Shown here: in pieces, positions 26,377 through 34,474 of the stretch
Layout of the letters: each line of letters opens with the position of its first letter
Position numbering within the stretch: the stretch's first letter is position 1
NCBI GenBank assembly: GCA_031384605.1
Contig: JANNAT010000050.1
Location: 1 to 64,000, forward strand
Reading direction: 5' to 3'
Length of the DNA: 64,000 bases
Origin: JANNAT01 sp031384605
GTDB taxonomy: Bacteria; Pseudomonadota; Alphaproteobacteria; Rhodobacterales; Rhodobacteraceae
Program-made: the position numbers and the translations under genes
Notes under the pieces: generated by a model
The model's input: the letters and a program-made list of their open reading frames with translations, nothing else
What the model was told of the DNA's origin: nothing
Database searches by the model: none

Positions 26377-27279
26377 ATGATGCCCATCACGACACGGTTG
26401 GATGCAGCAACAGCAGCAGTGATTTTGCGCGCCCAAGGCGGCAGTGCGGATGCGCCCACGAAACTGGCCTCTGCCTTGCATTATGCCGTAACCCCCGGTG
26501 GCGCGCGCATTCGCCCGACGATCCTTTTAAGCGTGGCAATGGCCTGCGGCGATGATCGCCCGCGGTTGTCTGATGCCGCCGCTGTCGCACTGGAACTGAT
26601 CCATTGCGCCAGTCTGGTGCATGATGATCTACCCTGTTTTGACGATGCTGATACAAGGCGCGGCAAGGCCACCGTGCACCGCGCCTATTCCGAACCGCTT
26701 GCCGTGTTAACGGGCGACAGTCTGATCGTGCTGGCGTTTGATGTGATTGCCGAAGCCGCGGGCGACGATCCGCGCCGCGCGTTGAACCTGATCCGCGTGC
26801 TGTCGCGCCGCACCGGCATGCCGGACGGCATTTGCGCAGGGCAGGGCTGGGAGAGTGAGGCCAAGGTTAACCTTTCCGCCTATCACCGCGCCAAAACCGG
26901 CGCTTTGTTCATTGCTGCCACCCAGATGGGCGCGATTGCGGCGGGGCAGGATCACGAGCCTTGGGAAGAATTGGGCGCCCGCATTGGCGAGGCGTTCCAA
27001 GTGGCTGATGATTTGCGCGACGCTTTGTATGATGCCGAAACACTGGGCAAACCTGCGGGTCAGGATGCGGCCCATGCGCGGCCAAATGCCGTGGCAGAAC
27101 TGGGTGTTCAGGGCGCGATCCGACGGTTGAAAGATATTCTGGGCGGGGCGATAGCCTCTATCCCATCCTGCCCCGGTGAGGCGATGCTGGCCGATATGGT
27201 GCGCCGTTACGCCGAACGCATGACGCCTGTTGCCCCAGCACATAGCCAACCGCAATCGGTGGCGACCGCGCGACGTTAA
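26377..27279 (+). CDS. crtE: Geranylgeranyl diphosphate synthase
   Basis: 300 residues with both Asp-rich motifs of trans-prenyl synthases: HDDLPCFDDADTRRGK (~residues 81-96) and FQVADDLRDALYD (~207-219). It supplies GGPP for carotenoids and for the bacteriochlorophyll tail. The ATG at 26377 has AGGGGA five bases upstream; an in-frame ATG at 26359 has no ribosome-binding site and abuts a repressor box. Confidence 0.95.
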   Translation: MMPITTRLDAATAAVILRAQGGSADAPTKLASALHYAVTPGGARIRPTILLSVAMACGDDRPRLSDAAAVALELIHCASLVHDDLPCFDDADTRRGKATVHRAYSEPLAVLTGDSLIVLAFDVIAEAAGDDPRRALNLIRVLSRRTGMPDGICAGQGWESEAKVNLSAYHRAKTGALFIAATQMGAIAAGQDHEPWEELGARIGEAFQVADDLRDALYDAETLGKPAGQDAAHARPNAVAELGVQGAIRRLKDILGGAIASIPSCPGEAMLADMVRRYAERMTPVAPAHSQPQSVATARR

Positions 27280-27280
27280 G

Positions 27281-28417
27281 GTGGCAGATACTCCTGATTC
27301 CAACCGTTCCGCCGGGTTTACTCTACGCGGCTGGGTTAACAGACTTGCCGCCTCACGCCGCTTTCAGGCATGGGCGGCCCGCATGCCAATTCTGCGTCGG
27401 ATTGCGCGACACGAAGGCGAAGCGCTGTTTGATCTGGTGGCAGGCTTTGTCAATTCGCAAACCTTGATGGCGCTGGTTGAATTGCGCGTTTTGCATATCT
27501 TGAACGACGGCGCGCAACCGGCCCAAACGCTGGCAGTGCGGTGTGATATCCCCCCAGACCGGATGCAGGTTCTGTTGCAGGCAGGGGCGGGTCTGGGCCT
27601 GTTGCGCCGTCAGAAGGATGGTCGTTTTGCCCTGAAAATGCGCGGCGCGTCGCTGTTGGGGGTGCCGGGACTGGAAGGGATGGTGCGCCATCATCGCGCG
27701 CTTTACGCCGATCTGGCCGATCCGGTGGCGTTTCTTCGCGGCGGTCAGCAGACCGAACTGGCGCGGTTTTGGCCCTATGTGTTCGGCGCGGCGGGCGCGG
27801 TTGATCCGGCAGTGACAGCCACTTATTCCGAACTGATGGCCGACAGTCAGGGCCTGGTTGCCGAAGATACGCTGCGGATGGTCGATCTGCGCGGTGTGAC
27901 GCGGCTGCTGGATATCGGTGGCGGCACGGGAGCATTTCTGGCGGCGGTTGGGGCGGCCTGTCCCGACGTGCACCTTGATCTTTTCGATCTGCCGGTTGTG
28001 GTAACCGGGGCCGCAGCGCGGTTTTCGGCGGCGGGCCTGACGGCGCGCGCAACCATTCATCCCGGCAGTTTTCGTGACGATGCCTTGCCGCGTGGGGCCG
28101 ATGCGATTTCGCTGATCCGGGTGCTTTATGACCACAGTGATTCGACCGTGGCGCACCTGTTGTCAGCCGTGCTTGACACATTACCCCCCGGTGGGCGGTT
28201 AATCATCTCGGAACCGATGTCTGGCGGGGCAAAGCCGGACCGATCAACCGATGTGTACTTTTCACTTTACACATTGGCAATGCAAACAGGACGCACAAGG
28301 TCATGCGCGGAAATTGCCACGCTTTTGGCAAGTGTTGGCTATGTAAACATCAGAACACATTGGGGTTTTCGTCCGTTTGTCACTTCGGCGGTTACCGCTG
28401 AAAAAGGCCGGCTGTAA
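27281..28417 (+). CDS. crtF: Hydroxyneurosporene O-methyltransferase
   Basis: 378 residues from GTG at 27281, one base after the crtE stop. A winged-helix dimerisation domain (LVAGFVNSQTLMALVELRV) precedes the SAM-binding motif RLLDIGGGTGAFLAAVG and the catalytic-region motif LIRVLYDHSD. It methylates the 1-hydroxyl in the spheroidene pathway. A TTG start at 27230 inside crtE is possible but less likely. Confidence 0.94.
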   Translation: MADTPDSNRSAGFTLRGWVNRLAASRRFQAWAARMPILRRIARHEGEALFDLVAGFVNSQTLMALVELRVLHILNDGAQPAQTLAVRCDIPPDRMQVLLQAGAGLGLLRRQKDGRFALKMRGASLLGVPGLEGMVRHHRALYADLADPVAFLRGGQQTELARFWPYVFGAAGAVDPAVTATYSELMADSQGLVAEDTLRMVDLRGVTRLLDIGGGTGAFLAAVGAACPDVHLDLFDLPVVVTGAAARFSAAGLTARATIHPGSFRDDALPRGADAISLIRVLYDHSDSTVAHLLSAVLDTLPPGGRLIISEPMSGGAKPDRSTDVYFSLYTLAMQTGRTRSCAEIATLLASVGYVNIRTHWGFRPFVTSAVTAEKGRL

Positions 28418-28434
28418 AGAGATTTCAAGCAAAC

Positions 28435-28478
28435 TGTCTATTTCAATTGACAGTCTGATGTGTAAGATTAAAATGACA
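28435..28478 (+). promoter_or_regulatory. bchC promoter with two PpsR/CrtJ boxes
   Basis: Two exact TGT-N12-ACA boxes, 28435-28452 and 28461-28478, lie 8 bp apart, the classical spacing for PpsR. Inside them is a strong sigma-70-like promoter: TTGACA (28447-28452), 16 bp spacer, TAAAAT (28469-28474). Box 1 covers the -35 and box 2 the -10, so repressor binding would exclude polymerase. It drives bchCXYZ and, by read-through, puf. Confidence 0.88.
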
Positions 28479-28482
28479 TATA

Positions 28483-28524
28483 ACAAACGTGATCGCTAAC
28501 GAGACAAACGTGATCGCTAACGAG
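28483..28524 (+). repeat. Perfect 21-bp tandem duplication in the bchC leader
   Basis: Two identical copies of a 21-bp unit starting ACAAACGTGATC occupy 28483-28503 and 28504-28524, just after the -10 element. They fall in the transcribed leader, about 44 bp before the bchC start. No known protein site is recognised in the unit. Confidence 0.9.
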
Positions 28525-28567
28525 TCTGACATCGGACCAACCGCGACGACTGTTCTTGGAGGGGCAA

Positions 28568-29524
28568 GTGTTAACCAGCGCCGTCATCTTGTCAGGTCCG
28601 CAAAGCCTGTCGATACAAAAGCTTTCGCTGACACCGCCCGGTGCCGCAGATGTTGTTGTAAAGATTGCGCATTCCGGAATTTCCACTGGGACGGAAAAGC
28701 TGTTCTGGTCTGGCACGATGCCGCCTTTTCCGGGCATGGGGTATCCCTTGGTGCCCGGCTATGAGGCGGCTGGCGAAGTGGTTGAAGCGGGTGCAGAATC
28801 GGGATTTGCCGTTGGCGACTTTGTCTTCGTTCCCGGCGCAAACTGTTTTGAAGCAAACGAGGCTGGCCCTGTGCGCGGCCTGTTTGGCGGCGCTTCGCAT
28901 CACCTTGTTTCTGCGGGCAGCCGCGTTACCCGAATTGATCCCGGCTTTGGCCCACAAGGGGCGCTGCTGGCACTGGCAGCAACGGCGCGTCATGCGATGG
29001 CCGGGTTTGACCGCGCCCTACCTGATCTGATCGTTGGTCACGGCGTTTTGGGTCGCCTTCTTGCGCGCCTTACCGTGGCCGCTGGTGCGCCTGCGCCAAC
29101 CGTTTGGGAAACCAATACCGCCCGTCAATCCGGTGCGATTGGCTATGACGTGATCCATCCCGACGCCGACACCCGCCGCAATTACAAAGCCATTTACGAT
29201 GCATCCGGCGCGCCCGATATGCTGAACACCCTGATCGGCCGCATCGCGCGCGGTGGTGAAGTGGTGCTGGCGGGGTTCTATACCGCGCCGATTTCCTTCG
29301 CCTTCCCGCCCGCATTCATGAAAGAGGCGCGGTTTCGGATTGCGGCGGAATGGGCGGCGGATGACCTGAACGCCACCCGGCAACTGGTTGAATCTGGTGC
29401 CCTTTCGCTTGATGGGTTGGTCACGCACAGCCGCGCCGCCGCCGATGCGCCCGGTGCTTATGAAACTGCTTTCACTGATCCTGACTGCTTGAAAATGATC
29501 CTTAACTGGAGCGGCCACGCATGA
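28568..29524 (+). CDS. bchC: Bacteriochlorophyllide 3-hydroxyethyl dehydrogenase
   Basis: 318 residues of the medium-chain dehydrogenase type: VVKIAHSGISTGTEKLFWSG, GYPLVPGYEAAGEVVEAG and a Rossmann-region LIVGHGVLGRLLARL. It oxidises the 3-hydroxyethyl group to acetyl late in bacteriochlorophyll a synthesis. GTG at 28568 is chosen because GGAGGGG (28558-28564) lies just upstream. The stop overlaps bchX by 4 bp. Confidence 0.95.
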   Translation: MLTSAVILSGPQSLSIQKLSLTPPGAADVVVKIAHSGISTGTEKLFWSGTMPPFPGMGYPLVPGYEAAGEVVEAGAESGFAVGDFVFVPGANCFEANEAGPVRGLFGGASHHLVSAGSRVTRIDPGFGPQGALLALAATARHAMAGFDRALPDLIVGHGVLGRLLARLTVAAGAPAPTVWETNTARQSGAIGYDVIHPDADTRRNYKAIYDASGAPDMLNTLIGRIARGGEVVLAGFYTAPISFAFPPAFMKEARFRIAAEWAADDLNATRQLVESGALSLDGLVTHSRAAADAPGAYETAFTDPDCLKMILNWSGHA

Positions 29525-30525
29525 CCCTCGACATCCCAAATCTGAAAGATTTCGACACAAGGCTGCGTGACGAAGCCCACGAAGAGCCCACGTTGGAAAT
29601 CCCGCAAGGTGAGCCTACCAAGAAAACCCAAATCATTGCGATTTATGGCAAAGGCGGCATCGGCAAGTCGTTCACGCTGGCCAACCTTAGCCATATGATG
29701 GCCGAAATGGGCAAGCGCGTGCTGCTGATCGGGTGTGATCCGAAATCTGATACCACCAGCCTGCTGTTTGGCGGCAAGGCGTGCCCGACGATCATCGAAA
29801 CCTCAACCCGTAAGAAATTGGCGGGCGAAGAAGTGAAAATCGGTGACGTCTGTTTCAAGCGTGGCGGCGTGTTCGCGATGGAACTGGGCGGGCCAGAGGT
29901 TGGCCGCGGTTGCGGCGGTCGTGGCATCATTCACGGCTTTGAACTCTTGGAAAAGCTGGGGTTCCATGATTGGGATTTCGACTATGTGCTGCTCGACTTC
30001 CTTGGTGACGTGGTCTGCGGTGGCTTTGGTTTGCCGATTGCGCGTGACATGGCGCAGAAGGTTATCCTTGTGGCGTCCAATGATCTGCAATCTTTATATG
30101 TCGCTAACAACGTCTGTTCGGCGGTGGAATATTTCCGCCGTTTGGGCGGCAATGTTGGTATCGCGGGGCTTGTGATCAACAAGGATGACGGCACGGGTGA
30201 AGCCGCGGCCTTTGCGGCGGCGGTGAAAATTCCGGTGCTGGCGGCCATTCCACAAGACGATGATCTGCGCCGGAAATCTGCGAATTATCAAATTGTTGGC
30301 AGTTACGAATCGCAGTGGGGGCCGATGTTTGCGGCTTTGGCGGAAGCGGTCGCTTTGGCCCCGCCAGTGCGTCCGGCCCCTGTTACTCAGGATGGTTTGC
30401 TGGGATTGTTTTCCGCCGAAATCACTGGTGCAGATTTTGTGCTGACCCCCGCCACCGATGCCGATATGCGCGGCAAAAATGCGGTTTTGAAGAAATCCCT
30501 GGAAGTGGTTTACGACGATGTTTGA
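29521..30525 (+). CDS. bchX: Chlorophyllide a reductase iron protein subunit X
   Basis: 334-residue NifH-like ATPase: P-loop IYGKGGIGKSFTLANLSHMM (~residues 40-59) and the two cluster-ligand segments GRGCGGRGIIHG and DVVCGGFGLP that bridge a [4Fe-4S] in the dimer. It passes electrons to BchY-BchZ to reduce ring B of chlorophyllide a. ATGA overlap with bchC; its stop overlaps a mini-ORF leading to bchY. Confidence 0.97.
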   Translation: MTLDIPNLKDFDTRLRDEAHEEPTLEIPQGEPTKKTQIIAIYGKGGIGKSFTLANLSHMMAEMGKRVLLIGCDPKSDTTSLLFGGKACPTIIETSTRKKLAGEEVKIGDVCFKRGGVFAMELGGPEVGRGCGGRGIIHGFELLEKLGFHDWDFDYVLLDFLGDVVCGGFGLPIARDMAQKVILVASNDLQSLYVANNVCSAVEYFRRLGGNVGIAGLVINKDDGTGEAAAFAAAVKIPVLAAIPQDDDLRRKSANYQIVGSYESQWGPMFAALAEAVALAPPVRPAPVTQDGLLGLFSAEITGADFVLTPATDADMRGKNAVLKKSLEVVYDDV

Positions 30526-30592
30526 TCTGGACGCGCTTGCACACCTAGAGGCCGCCTTGGCGCGCCTTCCCGTTCGGAAGGACGCCAAGTGA
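30518..30592 (+). CDS. 24-codon mini-ORF bridging bchX and bchY
   Basis: ATG at 30518 overlaps the bchX stop, and the TGA at 30590-30592 overlaps the bchY GTG (GTGA). The 24-residue product begins MFDLDALAHLEAALARL, is Leu/Ala-rich and could form an amphipathic helix. I know no homolog. Its geometry suggests a translational coupler that opens the hairpin over the bchY ribosome-binding site rather than a functional protein. Its own ribosome-binding site is weak (GGAAG, 12 bp upstream). Confidence 0.45.
   Translation: MFDLDALAHLEAALARLPVRKDAK
30556..30589 (+). promoter_or_regulatory. Hairpin sequestering the bchY ribosome-binding site
   Basis: CTTGGCG (30556-30562) pairs with CGCCAAG (30583-30589) and CCTTCC (30565-30570) with GGAAGG (30576-30581), a 13-bp stem with a small bulge and 5-nt loop. 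The right arm contains the likely Shine-Dalgarno sequence GGAAGGA and the first base of the bchY GTG. Translation of the mini-ORF through it would melt the stem. Confidence 0.6.
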
Positions 30593-32163
30593 GCCACGAG
30601 TCCGGATATGACAACGCCCATGAGGCCGCTTTGACCCCGGTTAAAGAGGAATCCGTGGCCAGCACCGAGGGCTTTGCAGCCCCTGTTGATGGCATGGGCT
30701 GTCATTCCGGTGCCACCAAGATGGAAGCCGCTGCGCGTGCCGCTGGCAATTCCGAACTGCTGGATCAATATGCAGCCGATTATCCCCAAGGCCCGCATGA
30801 CAAGCCACAGTCGATGTGCCCGGCGTTTGGATCCCTGCGCGTTGGCCTGCGGATGCGGCGGGTGGCGACGGTTTTGTCGGGATCGGCCTGCTGTGTGTAT
30901 GGGCTGACATTCGTGTCACATTTCTACGGCGCGCGCCGGTCTGTGGGCTATGTGCCGTTCAATTCGGAATCACTGGTCACCGGCAAGCTGTTCGAAGACA
31001 TCCGCGATGCGGTGCATGAACTGGCCGACCCTGCGCGCAATGATGCGATTGTGGTCACCAACCTGTGCGTGCCCACCGCCAGCGGTGTGCCGTTGAAGCT
31101 GTTGCCCAGCGAAATCAACGGGGTGCGGATTGTCGGCATTGACGTGCCCGGCTTTGGCATCCCAACCCACGCCGAGGCTAAGGACGTCTTGGCAGGTGCC
31201 ATGCTGAAATACGCCCGTGCGGAAATTGAGGCGGGCCCCGTGCAAGCCCCCGCTGGTGGTAAGCATGATCGCCCCACCGTGGCCCTGCTGGGCGAAATGT
31301 TCCCCGCCGATCCGATGATGATTGGCGCGCTGCTGGCCCCCTTGGGTTTGGCCGCCGGTCCGGTTGTGCCCTGCCGTGAATGGCGCGAGCTCTATGCAGC
31401 GCTTGATTGCGATGTGGTGGCAGCGATCCATCCGTTTTACACCGCGTCCGTGCGGGAATTCCAGAATGCGGGCCGCAAAGTTGTTGGCTCCGCCCCCGTT
31501 GGCCACGATGGCACCGCCGCATGGCTGGCCGCGATTGGCGATGCCTTTAACGTTGATCCGGCAAAGATTGCTGCGGCCCAGAATGCGTTCCTGCCCGCGA
31601 TCAAATCCGCCCTTGCCGGGGCGCCGATCAAAGGCACGATTACCCTGTCGGGATACGAAGGATCAGAACTGCTGGTTGCGCGGTTGCTGATCGAATCTGG
31701 CGCGAACGTGCCCTATGTCGGCACTGCCTGCCCGAAAACCCCATGGTCTGCGGCAGATTGCGAATGGCTGGAATCCCGCGGTGTTAAGGTGAAATTCCGC
31801 GCATCGCTGGAAGATGATCTATCCGCGATGGAGGCAATCCGCCCCGATCTGGCCATTGGCACCACGCCCGTTGTGCAAAAGGCCAAAGAGGCCGCGATCC
31901 CGGCGCTGTATTTCACCAACCTGATTTCCGCGCGCCCCTTGATGGGGCCAGCGGGGGCGGGGTCTTTGGGTCAGGTTGTGAATGCGGCGATTGCTGGCAA
32001 AGGCCGGATGGACACGATGAAAGCCTTTTTCGAAGGCGTGGGCACCGGCGATACCGCTGGTATCTGGGAAGGCAAACCAAACCTGCGCCCCGATTTCCGG
32101 GCGGTTCACCAAAAGAAACTCGACAAGGCCGCCAAAGCCGCCAAAGCCGAGGAGATGATCTGA
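30589..32163 (+). CDS. bchY: Chlorophyllide a reductase subunit Y
   Basis: 524 residues, NifD/BchN-like. Conserved segments include KPQSMCPAFGSLRVGLRMRR, SGSACCVYGLTFVSHFYGAR and VVTNLCVPTASGVP, whose cysteines contribute to the [4Fe-4S] cluster at the BchY-BchZ interface. GTG start with GGAAGGA seven bases upstream, buried in a hairpin. Its last base is shared with the bchZ ATG (TGATG). Confidence 0.96.
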   Translation: MSHESGYDNAHEAALTPVKEESVASTEGFAAPVDGMGCHSGATKMEAAARAAGNSELLDQYAADYPQGPHDKPQSMCPAFGSLRVGLRMRRVATVLSGSACCVYGLTFVSHFYGARRSVGYVPFNSESLVTGKLFEDIRDAVHELADPARNDAIVVTNLCVPTASGVPLKLLPSEINGVRIVGIDVPGFGIPTHAEAKDVLAGAMLKYARAEIEAGPVQAPAGGKHDRPTVALLGEMFPADPMMIGALLAPLGLAAGPVVPCREWRELYAALDCDVVAAIHPFYTASVREFQNAGRKVVGSAPVGHDGTAAWLAAIGDAFNVDPAKIAAAQNAFLPAIKSALAGAPIKGTITLSGYEGSELLVARLLIESGANVPYVGTACPKTPWSAADCEWLESRGVKVKFRASLEDDLSAMEAIRPDLAIGTTPVVQKAKEAAIPALYFTNLISARPLMGPAGAGSLGQVVNAAIAGKGRMDTMKAFFEGVGTGDTAGIWEGKPNLRPDFRAVHQKKLDKAAKAAKAEEMI

Positions 32164-33641
32164 TGCTGGTGCAAGATCACGATCGCGCAGGCGGCTATTG
32201 GGGGGCGATTTACGCATTTTGCGCCGTCAAAGGCCTACAAGTGGTGATCGACGGCCCTGTAGGCTGTGAAAACCTGCCGGTGACATCGGTTTTGCATTAC
32301 ACCGACGCGCTGCCGCCGCATGAATTGCCGATTGTTGTCACGGGGTTGGGCGAAGAAGAATTGGGCCGCGATGGCACCGAAGGGGCAATGTTGCGGGCGT
32401 GGAAAACGCTTGATCCGGCGCTGCCTGCGGTGGTGGTTACGGGTTCAATCGCCGAGATGATCGGTGGCGGCGTGACGCCAATGGGCACCAATATTCAGCG
32501 GTTTTTGCCGCGCACGATTGATGAAGATCAATGGGAATGCGCCGACCGCGCGATGACTTGGATTTTCACCGAATTCGGCATGACCAAGGGCCGGATGCCA
32601 CCAGAAGCCAAACGGGATGAGGGCCAAAAGCCCCGCGTCAATATCCTGGGGCCGATGTATGGCGTGTTCAACATGGCGTCGGATTTGCACGAAATCCGCC
32701 GTCTGGTTCAGGGCATTGGCGCAGACGTCAACATGGTGCTGCCCTTGGGCGCGCATGTGGCCGAGATGCGCAATCTGGTGAATGCCGACGCCAACGTAGT
32801 GATGTACCGCGAATTTGGCCGGGGTTTGGCCGAAGTTTTGGGCAAGCCTTACGTGCAGGCCCCGATTGGCGTGGACAGCACAACGAAGTTCCTGCGCAAA
32901 CTGGGTGAGATTCTGGGCCTTGATCCAGAACCCTTTATTGAACAGGAAAAGCATTCCACCCTGAAACCGGTGTGGGATTTGTGGCGGTCTGTCACCCAAG
33001 ATTTCTTTGCAACGGCGTCCTTTGGCATTGTGGCGACGGAAACCTATGCGCGCGGCATTCGCAACTATCTGGAGGGTGATCTTGGCCTGCCCTGCGCCTT
33101 TGCGATTGCCCGGCTGCGCGGCAAGAAAACCAACAACGAGGCCGTGCGCGGCCTGTTGAAACAGCATCGGCCTTTGGTTGTGATGGGGTCGATCAATGAG
33201 AAAATGTATCTGGCGGAAATGAAGGGCGGCTTTGGCCCGGCCCCCAGTTTTATCGCCGCCAGCTTTCCCGGCGCTGCCATTCGGCGGGCCACGGGCACCC
33301 CGTTCATGGGCTATGCCGGGGCGGTTTGGATCCTGCAAGAAGTTTGCAACAGCCTGTTCGATGCGCTGTTCCATATCCTGCCACTTGGCACCGAAATGGA
33401 CAGTGCTGCGGCCACCCCAACCACCCTGCGCCGTGATTTCCCTTGGGATGTCGATGCGCAGGCCGCGTTGGACCGAATTGTTAACACCCACCCCATTCTG
33501 ACGCGGATCAGTGCGGCGCGGTCTTTGCGCGATGCGGCTGAAAAGGCGGCACTGGATGCCGGGGCAGAACGGGTGGTCAGAGAAACCGTCGAAGGGCTGG
33601 CAGGGGCCGCCTTTTCACTAACTGAGGGAGAAAAGACATGA
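32163..33641 (+). CDS. bchZ: Chlorophyllide a reductase subunit Z
   Basis: 492 residues, NifK/BchB-like: FCAVKGLQVVIDGPVGCENL near the N-terminus, VTGLGEEELGRDG and NILGPMYGVFNMASDLHEI. With BchY it holds the substrate and cluster for reducing the C7=C8 bond of ring B. It overlaps pufQ by 4 bp; in Rhodobacter, puf promoters lie within this gene, so one may be here, though none was located. Confidence 0.97.
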   Translation: MLVQDHDRAGGYWGAIYAFCAVKGLQVVIDGPVGCENLPVTSVLHYTDALPPHELPIVVTGLGEEELGRDGTEGAMLRAWKTLDPALPAVVVTGSIAEMIGGGVTPMGTNIQRFLPRTIDEDQWECADRAMTWIFTEFGMTKGRMPPEAKRDEGQKPRVNILGPMYGVFNMASDLHEIRRLVQGIGADVNMVLPLGAHVAEMRNLVNADANVVMYREFGRGLAEVLGKPYVQAPIGVDSTTKFLRKLGEILGLDPEPFIEQEKHSTLKPVWDLWRSVTQDFFATASFGIVATETYARGIRNYLEGDLGLPCAFAIARLRGKKTNNEAVRGLLKQHRPLVVMGSINEKMYLAEMKGGFGPAPSFIAASFPGAAIRRATGTPFMGYAGAVWILQEVCNSLFDALFHILPLGTEMDSAAATPTTLRRDFPWDVDAQAALDRIVNTHPILTRISAARSLRDAAEKAALDAGAERVVRETVEGLAGAAFSLTEGEKT

Positions 33642-33859
33642 GCGATTTTACCGTGAACGGTGACGTGCAGCATGTGCAACGCGTGCCAAAGACCGAGTTC
33701 TTTGTCTACTTTGCGCTGATCTTCACGCTGGCCCTGCTGCCCCATGCCATCGGTTGGACGGCGTCGGTGATCCGTCGCGGCCAGTTGCCAAAGTTCGGCC
33801 CGGTGGCGCGCGCGTGGAAAGACGCCCGGGCGGTAACGCCCATGATTTTCCGCGGCTAA
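33638..33859 (+). CDS. pufQ: PufQ, bacteriochlorophyll synthesis/assembly cofactor
   Basis: 73 residues with one membrane segment (FFVYFALIFTLALLPHAIGW) and a basic C-terminus (VIRRGQLPKFGPVARAW), matching PufQ in size and pattern. PufQ is confined to Rhodobacter-type puf operons and is linked to Bchl supply for the core complex. Starts with ATGA overlap of bchZ and precedes pufB by 120 bp. Confidence 0.93.
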   Translation: MSDFTVNGDVQHVQRVPKTEFFVYFALIFTLALLPHAIGWTASVIRRGQLPKFGPVARAWKDARAVTPMIFRG

Positions 33860-33914
33860 CCCCGCGATAACAGAATTTGTCCTTTCGGTAGCGGGGGGAT
33901 GAAACATCGGAGGG

Positions 33915-33950
33915 GCATTCCGCCCACCGTGGCCCGGCCGCAGGGAATGC
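33915..33950 (+). other. pufQ-pufB intercistronic hairpin
   Basis: GCATTCC (33915-33921) pairs with GGAATGC (33944-33950) around a GC-rich loop. It lies 30 bp before pufB, in the 120-bp gap where Rhodobacter puf mRNA is processed by RNase; a role at the 5' end of the stable pufBA fragment is likely. Confidence 0.5.
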
Positions 33951-33979
33951 GGCGTCAGTCCGACGATCCGGAGGATAAT

Positions 33980-34129
33980 ATGGCTGATAAATCCGACCTG
34001 TCATTCACAGGTCTAACCGACAACCAAGCGCAGGAATTGCACTCGGTTTACATGAGCGGGCTATGGTTGTTCACGACCATAGCCGTCGTCGCCCACTTGG
34101 CGGTGTACATTTGGCGTCCGTGGTTCTGA
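33980..34129 (+). CDS. pufB: LH1 antenna beta polypeptide
   Basis: 49 residues: a polar N-terminus (KSDLSFTGLTDNQAQELHSV), then one transmembrane helix with the Bchl-ligating His in VVAHLAVYIWRPWF. GGAGG lies seven bases upstream. Forms the LH1 ring with PufA. Confidence 0.98.
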   Translation: MADKSDLSFTGLTDNQAQELHSVYMSGLWLFTTIAVVAHLAVYIWRPWF

Positions 34130-34142
34130 AGGGGATCAAGAC

Positions 34143-34325
34143 ATGAGCAAGTTTTACAAAATCTGGCTGATCTTCGATCCACGCCGCGTGTTTGTGGCGC
34201 AGGGGGTTTTCCTGTTTCTTCTGGCAGCAATGATCCACTTGGTCCTGCTGTCGACGCCAGCTTACAACTGGTTCGATATTTCCAACGCAAAATATGGCTA
34301 TGCGCCTGTTGCTGCAGCGGAATAA
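34143..34325 (+). CDS. pufA: LH1 antenna alpha polypeptide
   Basis: 60 residues, starting MSKFYKIWLIFDPRRVFVAQ as LH1 alpha chains do, with one transmembrane helix and the Bchl-ligand His in MIHLVLLSTPAYNWF. Starts 13 bp after pufB. A stable hairpin and a weak terminator follow before pufL, which fits the known excess of antenna over reaction-centre transcripts. Confidence 0.98.
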   Translation: MSKFYKIWLIFDPRRVFVAQGVFLFLLAAMIHLVLLSTPAYNWFDISNAKYGYAPVAAAE

Positions 34326-34337
34326 CGGCACGACCCT

Positions 34338-34365
34338 GTTGCGGGCGGCCCGCGTCGCCCGCAAC
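34338..34365 (+). other. pufA-pufL stabilising hairpin
   Basis: A perfect 10-bp stem GTTGCGGGCG / CGCCCGCAAC with 8-nt loop, 12 bp after the pufA stop. The equivalent hairpin in Rhodobacter protects pufBA mRNA from 3' decay. Confidence 0.85.
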
Positions 34366-34421
34366 CTAGGCTGAACACAATGATAACATTGACTTAACAT
34401 AAATGTCCGACGGCCCCGCCT

Positions 34422-34443
34422 GCCAGCAGATCTGGCGTTTTTT
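34422..34443 (+). terminator. Weak terminator/attenuator before pufL
   Basis: A 5-bp stem GCCAG-CAGAT-CTGGC followed by GTTTTTT. Together with the hairpin at 34338 it would lower the pufLMX share relative to pufBA. The rest of this 149-bp gap shows only an AT-rich stretch. Confidence 0.5.
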
Positions 34444-34474
34444 GGGTTGACCGTCCAATCGCGGAGAGGGAAGC

